A DNA stretch of 64,000 nucleotides, from assembly GCA_963693315.1 (NCBI GenBank), contig CAVNZG010000974.1, forward strand, positions 176,299 through 240,298, written 5' to 3'. How positions within the stretch are numbered: the first letter of the stretch is position 1; each line of letters starts with the position of its first letter. This stretch comes from Diogma glabrata. Taxonomy: Eukaryota > Arthropoda > Insecta > Diptera > Cylindrotomidae. The translations under genes and the position numbers were made by a program. The notes beneath the pieces are model-generated. The model was given only the letters and a program-made list of their open reading frames with translations, was not told the DNA's origin and searched no databases. Of this stretch, positions 21,244-33,304 are shown one piece after another.

Positions 21244-22752
21244 ACTTCGGTTTTGGTTAAGGATTTTGATATAGTTTCCGGCATAAAACTTTTATGGGAA
21301 CATTGTTTTTAGCTATCGGCAGTGATGTTTATCAAACATAAAACTCATTGTAAAAGTACATGTATTTCATCTCTGTTTGGAAATTTATTACAAAACTAAC
21401 ACGAAACATCAATTCGTCGCCGGATAGTTATAATAGTTTATATATTAACATAATTTAGTGAAAAGATGGATACACTCAGCAAACTGCTCAAAAACTTCTC
21501 CATTTAGCATTTCAAAAATATTACAAAATCACAAATTCATATTTCTTTCAAAATTCCAAAAATATTGTCAAAATTAAATAAAATCAATCTTTTTTCAAAA
21601 TTATAAAAATATTCCAAAAATTATTACAAAGTCCAAGATTAAAATCTGGTAAGATCTCGTCTGTGGTCGAGTTGTTTTAATGGTTAACCATTAACTCTGA
21701 TTAGAAGGACGCCGGTTCGATTCCTGAACCGACCGGAATTGAGATAAAACTTTTGTTACGGATCTTTCGCTTTTCAAAAGCAAGTTTTTTATTCTTTTCA
21801 ATTGAATACATTCATTTCTAGTGACTTATAATTCTAAACTTGATCCTTTGCTATCGTATAGATAAGAATCTTAATAAAATCTTGAATTCAAAGATTAAAA
21901 CTTTTTCAAAAATTCTAAAAATATTGCACAACTTATAACAAAATCAAAAATTGAAACTTTTTCAAAATTCCCAAAGTATTCCAAAAATTAGAATAAAATC
22001 AAATATTTAAACTTTTTCTAAATTCTAATAATATTCCAAAAATTCTTAAAAATTCAAACTTTTTCCAAAATTCTAAAAATCTTGCAAAACTTATAACAAT
22101 ATCAAAAAATTGAAACTTTTTTCAAAATTCCAAAAATGATAATAAAATCAAAAATATTAAATTTTTCGAAATTCTTAAAATATTCCAAAAATTCTTACAA
22201 AATCAAAAATTTGAAAATTTTTTCAAAATTCTAAAAATATATATATATAAAATTTACAAATTCAAAAATTCTAATTTTGTCCAAAATTCTAAAAATATTG
22301 CAAAAATTATAATAAAATCAAAAATTAAAACTTTTTCAAAATTCTAAAAATAATGCAAAAATTATTACAAAAACAAAAATACAAACTTCTTTCAAAATTC
22401 CAAAAATTTTTCAAAAACTGTAACAAATTCAAAAATTTCATGTTCAATTACATTTACGTTATACAAACGTTAAATTTTTTTTTTCCAAAAAATTGGCTTA
22501 AAAAATAAATGAAATGATTTTTTTGACATACTTGACAATATTTTTTTGTCAAACTTATAATTCAATAAAATTTTCAATAATAATAATTTCATGTTCATTC
22601 CATTTCATTTCATACAAATAACTAATTTTTAGTTTTTCTATAAAAATAAATGAAAATCATTCTTTTGACACACTTGACATTATTTTTTTGACAAACTTAT
22701 AAGGCCATAATTCTCTATAATCATAATAAAATTTCATATCAAAACCGAAGTA
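21244..22752. mobile_element. AT-rich element 1 with ACTTCGG/CCGAAGT ends and internal minisatellite
   Basis: The head at 21244 (ACTTCGG) is homologous to heads at 24836 and 26191 for about 280 bp (TTGATATAGTTT, AACATAAAACTC, AACTAACACGAAACATCAAT, AGCAAACTGCTCAAAAA). A degenerate A/T minisatellite follows at about 21510-22440, built on AAAATTCCAAAAATATTCC-type units. The right limit is placed at ACCGAAGT near 22745-22752 but is uncertain. No protein is encoded. Confidence 0.55.
21655..21735 (+). ncRNA. tRNA-like stretch with pol III box B (SINE or tRNA remnant)
   Basis: GGTTCGATTCC at 21714-21724 matches the pol III B box exactly. TGGTCGAGTTG about 50 bases upstream resembles an A box. The flanking stems are degenerate and no reliable cloverleaf or anticodon can be drawn. 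It sits inside AT-rich element 1. It may be a tRNA-derived SINE head or a tRNA relic. Confidence 0.4.
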
Positions 22753-22877
22753 AAATCTTTCTTTTGACACACTTGACAACATTTTTTGACAAACTTATAA
22801 TGCCATAATTCTCTATAACAATAATAAAATTTCATGTCATACAAATAATTAATTTTAATTTTTTCCAAAAAATTTGG

Positions 22878-23500
22878 GGTGTCATTTGAAAGAGCATTAA
22901 AATTAAAAACTTTCCAATTTTTTTAGAATTTCTCAATACACCGTTTTTGAATTATTGTCAAAAAAGTGCAACAAAAAGTTGGCCCCCCCAACTCCATAGC
23001 TTTAGGAAATTCGATAAACCCTGAACGAATAATATAGCGAAGTCTCAAATGATTTTATTTCTGTGCGTTTAGGGAATGGGAGTGGGGAAGGGTGACAAAA
23101 AGGTTTTTGTGTCATTTGAAAGAGCACCAAAATTAAGAAACATTACAATTGTTTTCAGAATTTTTCGATGCACAGTTTTTGAATTATTGTCAAAAAAGTG
23201 CAACAAAAAGATGGCCCTACTACGTAGGGGGCTACGTTTCATTGTTAATCAACGGGAAATTTAGAAAAAATTCATAGAAATAGGAAATTGATGAACCCTT
23301 AACGAAAAATATAGTGAAGTCTCAAATGATTTTATAACAATGTGTTTAGGGGATGGGAGTGGAGAAGGGTGAAAAAAGGGTTTTTTGACCCACATGAGTG
23401 GGTGTCATTTGAAAAAGCACCAAAATTATGAAACATTACAATTTTTTTTAGCATTTTGCGCTGCACAGTTTTTGAACTATTGTCAAAAAACTCCTATTTT
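22878..23500. repeat. Tandem repeat, three units of about 230-290 bp
   Basis: GTCATTTGAAAGAGCA-type blocks recur at 22881, 23111 and 23403. They are followed each time by a TTTTTGAATTATTGTCAAAAAA-like block, and twice by GTCTCAAATGATTTTAT and GGGAATGGGAGTGG-type text. No coding sense is apparent; the open frame 23076-23264 lies within the repeat. Confidence 0.75.
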
Positions 23501-23570
23501 TAGTATTTACACCTCCCACCCCCTTAATTTCGTCGTTTATTAACAGAATAGAGTCGTCCCTTGGCTACAA

Positions 23571-23653
23571 TAAAGAACTATGGATAACATTTAACCTAAA
23601 GTAATGGTAGCTAACATAAAGAACTATGGATAACATTTAACCTAAAGTAATAT
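23571..23653. repeat. 45-bp tandem duplication
   Basis: AAAGAACTATGGATAACATT and the following ACCTAAAGTAAT occur twice in a row with a short spacer. Confidence 0.75.
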
Positions 23654-24835
23654 TTTTTATATCATTTCGATCAATTTAGATGAGATTGACAATTACTATT
23701 GATATTTACGATGCAACATTTATATTGTTCTTTATATTCACAGAACCCTTGGCGAGCGAATTTTATTCGCACTTGTCTGATTTTTTAATTTTAGGTGAGG
23801 AAAATAAACAATTTGGATAAATTAATTGATGAACAAAATTTAACAAGAAAAACATTAAACACAATTTAGATCCATAGATTAGGGTATCCAATGTCGATTA
23901 TCGAGTACCCTGGTACCCGGGTATTTTTGGCTTTTTCGACATACTCGACTACCCTAGTATCTCGATTAACTACCCGGGTAATTTCATAGACTATAAAATT
24001 TTGACTTTCAACAAGCAATCAAAAGATCCTTAAGTTTGGATTAATATAGATTTGGATATAAATCCTAGGACTTTTTAAAACTTAATGGGACCTAGGTCTT
24101 AAGAGGATTCTATGTGTGGTTGTGACTCATATTGTATTTATACAATACTATTACACAACACATTTTATTCAAAGAATTATCTGTCAATTGTAAATTCACG
24201 CAATTCAGGTCGATTAAACAGCATTCGGGCAATAAGCTAAATTTCACAGTGCATTCACAATGAAATTGCTTTTACTTAATTGCATATTAAATATTTTGAT
24301 TTATAAGAAAAAAAGTATATTTTTCTACGTCGTGCAAAAAGTGACTATTTTTGCACTATGTACTGTGTCAAAAGTTTAATTTTTTGCACTAGTTCAAAAA
24401 GTACTTTACTGGTGCAAAGAGTTTTTGCACTAGTGCAAAAAGTACCTTACTAGTGCAAAAAGTACCTTAAGATCGTAGAAAAAATGTTATGTGCAACACG
24501 TGCAAAAAGTACACTCTCGACTTCGTCTCGAGCTGTAAATCGTGCAACAAATATGCAGTTTTTGCACTAGTTACACAAATAACTATTTTCTATGATAGCA
24601 AATCAAAAGTCTATTTTCATCACGCTTCATTCCCTGTGAAAATGGGTTCTTTTCCACTAGTGTAAAAAAAATAGCAAATTATAGTTGCCATGGATTTTCA
24701 TATAATTTTACAAAGTTTTTGAAACAAAACGACCATAAAAAAATAGCATATGAATTTTGAATGTTATTTTGTCGATTTCTAATTTAATAATTTCTAATAA
24801 AATCTCACTGCTCTGAGATATCAAGACTTCGGTCT
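23654..24835. other. Non-coding stretch with short palindromic motifs
   Basis: No gene recognised. 23880-23990 is rich in TACCCGGGTA-like words. 24330-24580 contains repeated GTGCAAAAAGTAC words, including a perfect 20-bp palindrome at 24422-24441. Confidence 0.55.
24422..24441. repeat. Perfect 20-bp palindrome
   Basis: TTTTTGCACTAGTGCAAAAA equals its own reverse complement. The half-motif TGCAAAAAGTAC is repeated several times between 24330 and 24520. Confidence 0.9.
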
Positions 24836-25909
24836 GGGTTAAGGATTTTGATATAGTTTTTAACAAAAAACTTTTATGAGGACATGTTTTTTAGTTTTGG
24901 GCAGCGATGTATATCAAACATAACTCTTTGTTAAAGTACAAGTATGTTTTTATCTCTGTTTAGAAATTTATTACAAAACTAACACGAAATATCAATACGT
25001 TGCCGGAAAATTATAATCAAAATTCCAAAAATATTGTTAAATTAAATAAAATCAAACTTTTTTCATAATTCCAAAAATATTCCAAAAATTAGAATCAAAT
25101 CAAATATTCAAACTTTTTCTAAATTCCAATAATATTCCAAAAATTCTTAAAAATTTAAACTTTTCAAATAATTCCATTTAAACTTTCTGATTACAAATCA
25201 AAAATTCAAACTTTTTTCAAAATTCCAAAAATTAAAATAAAATCAGAAATTTAAAATTTTTCAAAATTCTAAAAACATTCCAAAAATTCTTACAAAATCA
25301 AAAATTAAAACTTTTTTCAAAATTCTAAATATATATATATATAAAATTTGAAAATTCTGTTTTTTTCAAAATTCTAAATATATTGCAAATACTATAAATA
25401 AATCAAAACTTGAAACTTTTTTCAAAATTCCAAAAATTAGAATAAAATCAAATATTTAAACTTTTTCTAAATTTGAATAAGATTCCAAAAATTCTTAAAA
25501 ATTCAAACTTTTTCCAAAATTCTAAAAATATTGCAAAAGTTATTACAAAATCACAAATTGAATTTTTTTTCAAAATTCCGAAAATTATAATAAAATCAAA
25601 AATTAAAAAATTTTCAAAATTCTAAAAAATTCTTACAAAATCAAAAATTAAAGTTTTCCAAAATTCTAAAAATATTGCAAAAACTATTACGAAATCAAAA
25701 CTACAAACTTTTTTCAAAATTCCAAAAATGTTTCAAAAACTATAACAAATTCAAAAATTTCCATGTCCAATTTCATTTTCAATTACATTTACGTCATAAA
25801 AGCAGCTACATTTTTTTTCCAAAAAATTGGCTAAAAACATTAATGAAATCATTTTTTGACACACTTAACATTATTTTTTTTGACAAACTTAGGTCTTTCA
25901 GACCGAAGT
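24836..25909. mobile_element. AT-rich element 2 with ACTTCGGTCTG/CAGACCGAAGT ends
   Basis: The 11-bp ends ACTTCGGTCTG (24836) and CAGACCGAAGT (25899-25909) are inverted. The head is homologous to elements 1 and 3; the body is an A/T minisatellite of AAAATTCCAAAAA units, and the tail (FCATTTTCAATTACATTTACG-like DNA text near 25770) is shared with the duplicate at 25960-26150. No protein. Confidence 0.65.
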
Positions 25910-26148
25910 AATAGATCTTTCAGACCGAAGTAAATATGGAGGGGAAATAACAAATAACTATAACAAATTCAAAAATTTCCATGTCCAATTTCATTTTCAA
26001 TTACATTTACGTCATAAAAGCAGCTACATTTTTTTTCCAAAAAATTGGCTAAAAACATAAATGAAATCATTTTTTGACACACTTAACATTATTTTTTTGA
26101 CAAACTTAGGTCTTACAGACCGAAGTAATAGATCTTTCAGACCGAAGT
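25740..26148. repeat. Tandem duplication of the element 2 tail (about 220 bp)
   Basis: The block from CTATAACAAATTCAAAAATT to the double CAGACCGAAGT occurs at about 25740-25931 and again at about 25957-26148 with few changes. Each copy ends in two CAGACCGAAGT motifs 22 bp apart. Confidence 0.88.
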
Positions 26149-26190
26149 AAATATGAAGGGGCTGAAATCTCACATCTCTAAGATATCAAG

Positions 26191-27346
26191 ACTTCGGTCT
26201 GGGTTAAGAATTTTGATATTGTTTTCGGCAAAAAACTTTTATGAGGACATGGTTTTTAGTTTTGGGCAGCGATGTATGTCAAACATAACTCTTTGTTAAA
26301 GTACAAGTATGTTTTTATCTCTGTTTAGAAATTTATTACAAAACTAACACGAAACATCAATCCGTTGCCGGAAAATTATAACAGATCATAAATTAACATA
26401 ATTTAGTGAAAAGATGATACACTCAGCAAACTGCTCAAAAATCTTTCCATTTAGCGTTTCGAGAAAATATTACAAAATCACAAATTCATATTTCTTTAAA
26501 AATTCCAAAAATGTTTTAAAAATTAAATAAAATCAATCTTTTTTCAAAATTCTAAAAATATTCCAAAAATTAGAATAAAATCAAATATTTAAACTTTTTC
26601 TAAATTCCAATAATATTCCAAAAATTCTTAAAAATTCAAACTTTTCCAAAATTCTAAAAATATTGCAAAAATTATTACAAAATCAAAAATTCAAACTTTT
26701 TTCAAAATTCCAAAAATTATAATAAAATCAAAAATTTAAAATTTTAGAAAATTCTTAAAATATTCCAAAAATTCTTACAAGATCAAAAATTGTAACTTTT
26801 TTCAAAATTCCAAAAATATTGCAGAAATTATAACAAAATCAAATATTGAAACTTTTTTCAAAATTCCAAAAATATTCCAAAAATTATAATAAAATCAAAT
26901 ATTTAAACTTTTTCTTTATTCCAATAATATTCCAAAAATTCAAACTTTTTCCAAAATTCTAAAATATTGCAAAAATTATTACAAAATCAAAAATTGAAAT
27001 TTTTTTCAAAATTCCAAAAATTATAATAAAATGAAAAATTTAAAATTTTTCAAAATTTTAAAAATATTCCAGAAATTCTTACAAAATCAAAAATTAAAAC
27101 TTTTTCCAAAATTCTAAAAATATTGCAAAAATTATTACAAAATCAAAAATACAAATTTTTTCCAAATTCCAAAACTATTTTAAAAACTGTAGCTTAGGTA
27201 ATGACGGCCGGACGGCCGGCAAACAGACACACATTTTTTTTGCTTTTTTAGAAACAGTAGGTCCTAAAACGTCGAGAAATGCCAAAAAAGTGGGGGTAAG
27301 AATTTCACTTTTGGCTCATGAATGTAATACTTTTTCAGACCGATGT
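26191..27346. mobile_element. AT-rich element 3 with ACTTCGGTCTG/CAGACCGATGT ends
   Basis: The head at 26191 is homologous to elements 1 and 2 for about 290 bp. An A/T minisatellite fills about 26460-27185. A less AT-rich tail includes GACGGCCGGACGGCCGG and GTAGGTCCTAAAACGTCGAG, then the conserved end shared with 2456-2528. No protein is encoded, so it is non-autonomous. Confidence 0.68.
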
Positions 27347-27947
27347 AATATTGTTTATCAAAGAAAACGCGTCTAACGCTTCTCGTGAAAAAATTTTCAT
27401 TCACGAAAAAGCATCGTTTGCATCTCTTGTATTGTAGGTAAATATACTATTTTGTCAGTGGGGTAAAAAATGGAAACAAACAGGAAAATCTTAAAACACA
27501 AACAATCTTTTTCTGTTTTCTATAATATTAAATATGTAATATGTATAAATCGTTTTTGATCAGACGAAATAAAATAAAATTTATCGGAGGCATCGTTTTT
27601 TATTATGACGGGAATTTTAGATGATTTAAAAGTGTTTTAAATTTTTTTATTTATTATTTCGTCTCTGGAGAGATATAAAGAAAGTTAAAGGTTGTGTGGT
27701 AAGAATAAAGAAAAAAATATTAAAATTAATTGACAGAAACTGGATTTTGGAATTTTGTTTTGGTGTTATATTTTCATGTTTTGTTTATTGCAAACAAATT
27801 TGAAGATTATTTTTGTGAGGTTTATGACAGTATTTTTTATTTTCTTTGCTCTAAGAAGATTAAAAAACATGAAAATATAAAATATGTACTATAATATATT
27901 TAAACAGATTTACCCAACCCTTATCGCTAAAACTCAATATATTTTTT
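27347..27947. other. AT-rich non-coding stretch
   Basis: No gene or strong repeat recognised. Short inverted words such as TTCTCGTGAAAAAATTTTCA-TTCACGAAAAA near 27380-27410 could form a hairpin. Confidence 0.5.
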
Positions 27948-28610
27948 CCTACTCCTATCACAGTAAATTATAAATTACATCACACTATCCATGACATGTA
28001 AATTGATTATTTCAAATAGCGTGCGGTAAGTAAAAAAAAGCGTGCGGTAAGTAAAAAAAAGCGTGCGGTAATGGATTTTCATATATATATTACCGCACGC
28101 TTTTAATAAAAAGAAAAATTTTTATTTAAAAAAAAATTTGATTTTTAAAAATTAAATATTTCAATTCATTTTGACACAGAATAATGCAAAGCCTACCACA
28201 ATTTGTAAACTATTTGCATTTAATTTATAATTAGGAGTTCATTCTTTCATTTTTTTAGGAGTTTCATTTTTTGCGTTTGGGCAATAAAACAAAGTCGTAG
28301 GAAAAGTATATAACAAATCTCGAGTTGTAAAGCATTTTCCATGCTCGTGAAGATACTGCACTCGACGCTACGCGTCTCGTGCGCAAAATTTTCCCTCGCA
28401 TGTAAAATGCTGTTTACAACTCTAGATATGTAATATACTAATTTCTACTCCTATCACAGTAAATTATAAATTACATCACACTATCCATGACATGTAAATT
28501 GATTATTTCAAACAGCGTGCGGTAAGTAAAAGAAAGCGTGCGGTAATGGATTTTCATATATATATTACCGCACGCTTTTAATAAAATGAAAAATTTGTAT
28601 TTAAAGCATT
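27948..28610. repeat. Direct repeats of about 170-190 bp, each with a GCGTGCGGTAAT hairpin
   Basis: 27948-28137 and 28441-28610 share the blocks ACTCCTATCACAGTAAATTA, CACTATCCATGACATG and the hairpin AGCGTGCGGTAAT...ATTACCGCACGCT. The first copy has one extra AGCGTGCGGTAAGTAAAA unit. The spacer of about 300 bp includes CTCGACGCTACGCGTCTCGT. These may be remnants of terminal repeats or a segmental duplication. Confidence 0.8.
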
Positions 28611-28620
28611 AAACATTTTG

Positions 28621-29060
28621 TGTCAGCTTTACGACTGTGGGGTGAAATTCGTACGCAACGAGCTTGTTGATCAGGTTGGCATGCCAGATTCGATAATTTG
28701 CTTTTTAGATTATTAATGCGATTACGTACGTTTCACCACCTTTTTCAAGTATGCTGTGCCAAAGATAAGCTACATATTTTAATAGATCGGTTGTTGATCC
28801 TTTGTTTCTAAAACCGTTTCTGTAAGATATCAAATTGTTATCTTCCAAAAATTTTGATATGTGTGTATTAATGTAAGTAATGCTCATATATTTTCCGAAT
28901 ATTGTCCAGACCAGATGCTTTGTTGATATTTAACCGATTTTAAAAGTTTTTCAACAATTTTGGGTTTAAAATGAAGATCTTTCATATTAACTCCTTAAGA
29001 CTGGATCTGGGATATTTCTTCAGGAGTTTCTAAAACGGTTGAGATCGAAGCAATGTGACC
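28621..29060 (-). pseudogene. LINE reverse-transcriptase fragment (Jockey/CR1-type)
   Basis: The minus-strand frame 28705-28887 gives NNLISYRNGFRNKGSTTDLL and KGGETYVIAL, closely resembling the block before the catalytic AFD in the LINE at 7.4 kb. Downstream, in a shifted frame, WHANLINKLVAYEFHP continues the palm. Upstream, near 28900-28990, NINKASGLDNI is visible in a broken frame. Frameshifts and missing ends mark it as a relic. Confidence 0.75.
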
Positions 29061-29199
29061 TTTCTTGTGGGGTCAGTGACGACCAAACAACGTCAATAAT
29101 AGGATGTGATGCGGCGTCGATGAGAGGTGGACTGTATTTTTTTCCTGAAGATATATTTGATGTGATTTGGTTGGCACATCAACTTCCAACACCGTGATG

Positions 29200-30190
29200 C
29201 AAATATGGAAATATCTCAGCTCATATAATAATTGAAGTTATGTAAACGACTGAAGCAATGACGAAAACATCTCAGCTCATATAATAGTTGAAATCATGTA
29301 CATATGAGATGAATGATGCAATGATGAAAATATATCAGCTCATATAATGGTTGAAGTTATGTACATACGAGATGAATGATACAATGAAGAAAATATCAGC
29401 TCATATAATAGTTGAAGTTATGTAAATGAGATGATTAACTGGAGCAATGACGAAAATATCAGCTCATATAATAGTTGAAATCAGGTACATATGAGATGAT
29501 TGATGCAATGATGAAAATATATCAGCTCATATAATGGTTGAAGTTATGGAAATGAGATGATCAACTGAAGCAACGACGAAACTATCTCAGCTCATATAAT
29601 AGTTGAAAATCATGTACATATGAGATGATTGATTGAAGCAATGACGAAAATATCTCAGCTCATATAATAGATGAAATTATGTAAGTGAGATGAATGATGC
29701 AATGATGGAAATATCTCAGCTCATATAATAATTGCAGTTATGTAAACGAGATGATTAACTGAAGCAATGACGAAAATATCAGCTCATATAATAATTTAAA
29801 ATCATGTACATATGAAATGAAAGATGCAATGATGAAAATATATCAGCTCATATAATAGTTGAAGTTATGTAAATGAGATGATTAACTGAAGTAATGACGA
29901 AAATATCAGCTCATATAATAGTTGAAATCATGTACATATGAGATGATTGATGAAAATATATCAGCTCATATAACAGTTGAAGTTATGTAAATGAGATGAT
30001 TAACTGAAGTAATGACGAGAATATCAGCTCATATAATAGTTGAAGTTATGTAAATGAGATGATTAACTGAAGCAATGACGAAAATATATCAGCTCATATA
30101 ATAGTTGACATCATGTACATATGAGATGAACGATGCAATGATGAAAATATATCAGCTCATATAATGATTTAAAATCATGTACATATGAAA
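29200..30190. repeat. Satellite array, about 56-63 bp period (copy 1)
   Basis: CAGCTCATATAAT recurs every 56-63 bp (for example at 29217, 29273, 29336 and 29397). Two subtypes tend to alternate: one with GAAGTTATGTAAATGAGATG and one with GAAATCATGTACATATGAG. Confidence 0.93.
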
Positions 30191-30204
30191 TGAAAGATGC
30201 ATGG

Positions 30205-33200
30205 AAACATCACCCGTTCCAATCGATGAAAACTTATACGAGTTTTTTTACTGCATGCACACTCGACTAATATTTGTCAGAGAACAAAGAAAAAACTATT
30301 TGGTTAATTTATATATACATTAAAAAACTGACCTGATGCACACAACTTTATAAAAACTTCCTTTATTAATTTTACAATTACTGATCTAACACATGGGAAT
30401 ACAAAATATTTAAAATTTACTTAAAACTAACAAAGAGAGAGCTTAGCTCATACTCAACCAACTACATGGTAACACAAACAACACTTTTTACTGACTATAC
30501 TATTCAGATAAAATTCGTAAGAATAAGAGGGCAAAACTACCAAAACAGTCCATTTTATAGAAAGCCAAAACTCTACAAATCACAGCTGTCAAGTTTACCA
30601 ACGATCTCGAAACTATCGAATTAATAATATAGAATAACGAACACATAAATTCAATGTGAAAATTGAAAATATCGAATGAATGATCAAAATATACCGAACA
30701 CATTAATTCAAAATTGACAGTTTCGTTGACATTTCAAAAGGATTGTTTTGGTAATGTTTTGCATAATTTTATAAATAATAAATAAATCTTTAATTGGTTT
30801 TGTTTTGATTCTAATTTAAAATATTTTAATTTTTCAGATGAACTAAAAAATTCACGATAATGCGTGAACATACTGGCGACCTTAAAGTATTTACTTTAAC
30901 AAAATGAAACGGTCCAGGCTGCGACATGGTTGCAATTACGTAATCCCTTAAAACCAGTTACGGACAGCAACTAAAGTAAATTTTAAGTGTATGAATATTC
31001 AGGGATGACTGTAGTCGAGGTGAGTGACTTGTCAGACTGAACAGACTGATCGCAGAACATTGTTGCTTGAGTTACGTGGACGATTGCAAATATTAATTAG
31101 TGAAATATAAACCACCACTAGTTTGTAATTACTTGATACAACAAACTGCTGCAAATCTTCAACATCAAGATGTGAGATTACGCTGATTCGTGCTACTGAG
31201 CGTTTCAGAATGGATTCAGCTGGGTTAATGGAAATGACAATAGGCTTAATTTAAAATGACACAACGATTGTACAACGAAATTGAGTTGTCGGACACACTC
31301 TGTGACGAAGAGTAGACCACATGAATGCTACTTGTTGGATATGCTGAAGATTACGAGCTTCAATGAAGTTGGCAATGTTGTGGAAGTAGAATTTTTAAAA
31401 ACATCACAATCCGCTACGTGATACCATACATACGACGAAACCAAGCTCTAAAAGTGTCAGCTGATGAGTTAATACCGATTTCCAACTGGACTGCTTTGAG
31501 ACGAAACACGCGAACATGCATATGAACCATTTGTCAGTTGCATTTGAGCACGCATCTTGAGCTAATAGAGGGGGCCTGCAAAAGTTAAATGTCAACGATT
31601 AAAGCTCGGTGCTACAACCTGAATTATCAATTTGGCAGACGGAAATGACAAAATATAAAATTCTAATTCAAACGAAATCATTTTCGGTTTGTAACATAAA
31701 CTAGACGAAAGACGCGTGAAAATAACTAATGACTTTAATTCTTACTGAAGACTCCCATGTTACTAAATTATAATTAAACCTATAACGACTTAAGATACTA
31801 GGACACGTGAAAATAACGAATGACCTTAATTCCTACTGAAGACAACCATTTTACTAAATTATAATTAAACCTATAACGACTTAAGATACTACCGAACTAT
31901 TAACTACCAAATATTGAATTAAAACGAATTCTAATGACGGATACTATTGAATACAAAAGAGGCATGTAAGCCATTTAGCAAGTATACATTGGTTAACATT
32001 GGAAAAAATTGTTTGATTTTGTCTCAACGACTATACGACGAAGGTGAGCTGTCAGACACACTCTGCCAAGGTAACGAAGAATGAGACAAGAGTGAACATC
32101 TGTTGGAATTATGATAGCAACAAGGAGAACGACGAAAAATTAATGAAGCTAACACATCCAAATACCAGCGGATGTTGGACAAACCAATATCAAAACTTCC
32201 ATGTTGACTGACGAACGATGTAGATTGAATAATTAATTATTTCACACCTAAAACCGATGATTTCGAAATGATCCGATGAATAAATTGGTAATTTAATATT
32301 GGAACATCCGATGAATATGCTATTTAATCTACTAGAATCCGATGAATATAATACATAGTATAACAGAATCCTAAAAATAACAATTAATCTAATTAGGTAC
32401 GACGAGTGATTTAAAAATACGACAGAAAGATTTTCTAAAATATTAACGAAGACAACAATTATATCTGGACATCACATTCTACTAAGTACGACGAAAACGA
32501 ATAGTGACTCCAACTATTAACGAAAAATCGCATTCCAACAAGGTACGACGAAAAATAAATAACGATTTTCAAAATATTAGCGAAGACAACAATTATATGG
32601 AACTCAAGTTACATTAAAGTACGACGAACTGAATTATTAACGGAAATAAGAAATTTATCTTGGAATTCAAATTCCATTAGAGTATGACGAGATGTATAAA
32701 GATTTTTTTAAAATATTAACGACGACAGCAAATTTATTTTGGAATTCAAATTCCATTCAGGTACGACGAGATTTTGTACGACGTTGTTTTTTCACGAGGT
32801 CTTCGTAAGGGGAATCCGGCATGTTAACCTTATGGAAAATTAATACCGAAGAGAAAAACGGATGAACATTGTTCCAGACGAAATATGTCAATAAAATGAA
32901 ACAATCCGACAAGCCATCCACCATAGACAATTAAACAATCGACTAAGCGACATTGTACACCCCGTAGTAGTGAATGTCCCGAAAAAATCACGATTATATG
33001 ATCACGCAAGTCGTGTTAATAAACAATGACAATATAAATGCTAGAGAAATGCATAATGTTAATGATATTTGACGAAAATTTAAATAATTAAGTTACTTAT
33101 AAATTATACTAAATGGTACCTTAAATTATCCAAAAACGTTGGTTGATTTTTTTTCTTCCGAAGTTATTTTGAGACGAGCTGCGTATATATCCGGCTCGAA

Positions 33201-33208
33201 GGACCAAA
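30205..33208. other. Internal region of the satellite LTR-like element; non-coding
   Basis: No frame longer than about 70 codons and none with a recognisable domain. It contains a 92-bp tandem duplication (31714-31805 and 31806-31895, CGTGAAAATAAC start), a run of CCGATGAATA words near 32270-32350, and a decayed minisatellite with TACGACGA about every 90 bp at 32400-32780. Confidence 0.7.
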
Positions 33209-33304
33209 TGATGCGGCGTCGATGAGAGGTGGACTGTATTTTTTTCCTGAAGATATATTTGATGTGATTTGGTTGGCACATCAACTTCCAACACCGTGAT
33301 GCAA

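Noticed and set aside
21655..21735. Functional tRNA gene
   Set aside because: Only the B box is convincing; stems and anticodon arm cannot be formed.
29200..30190. CRISPR array
   Set aside because: Repeats run head to tail without unique spacers, there are no cas genes, and the context is eukaryotic; it is a satellite.
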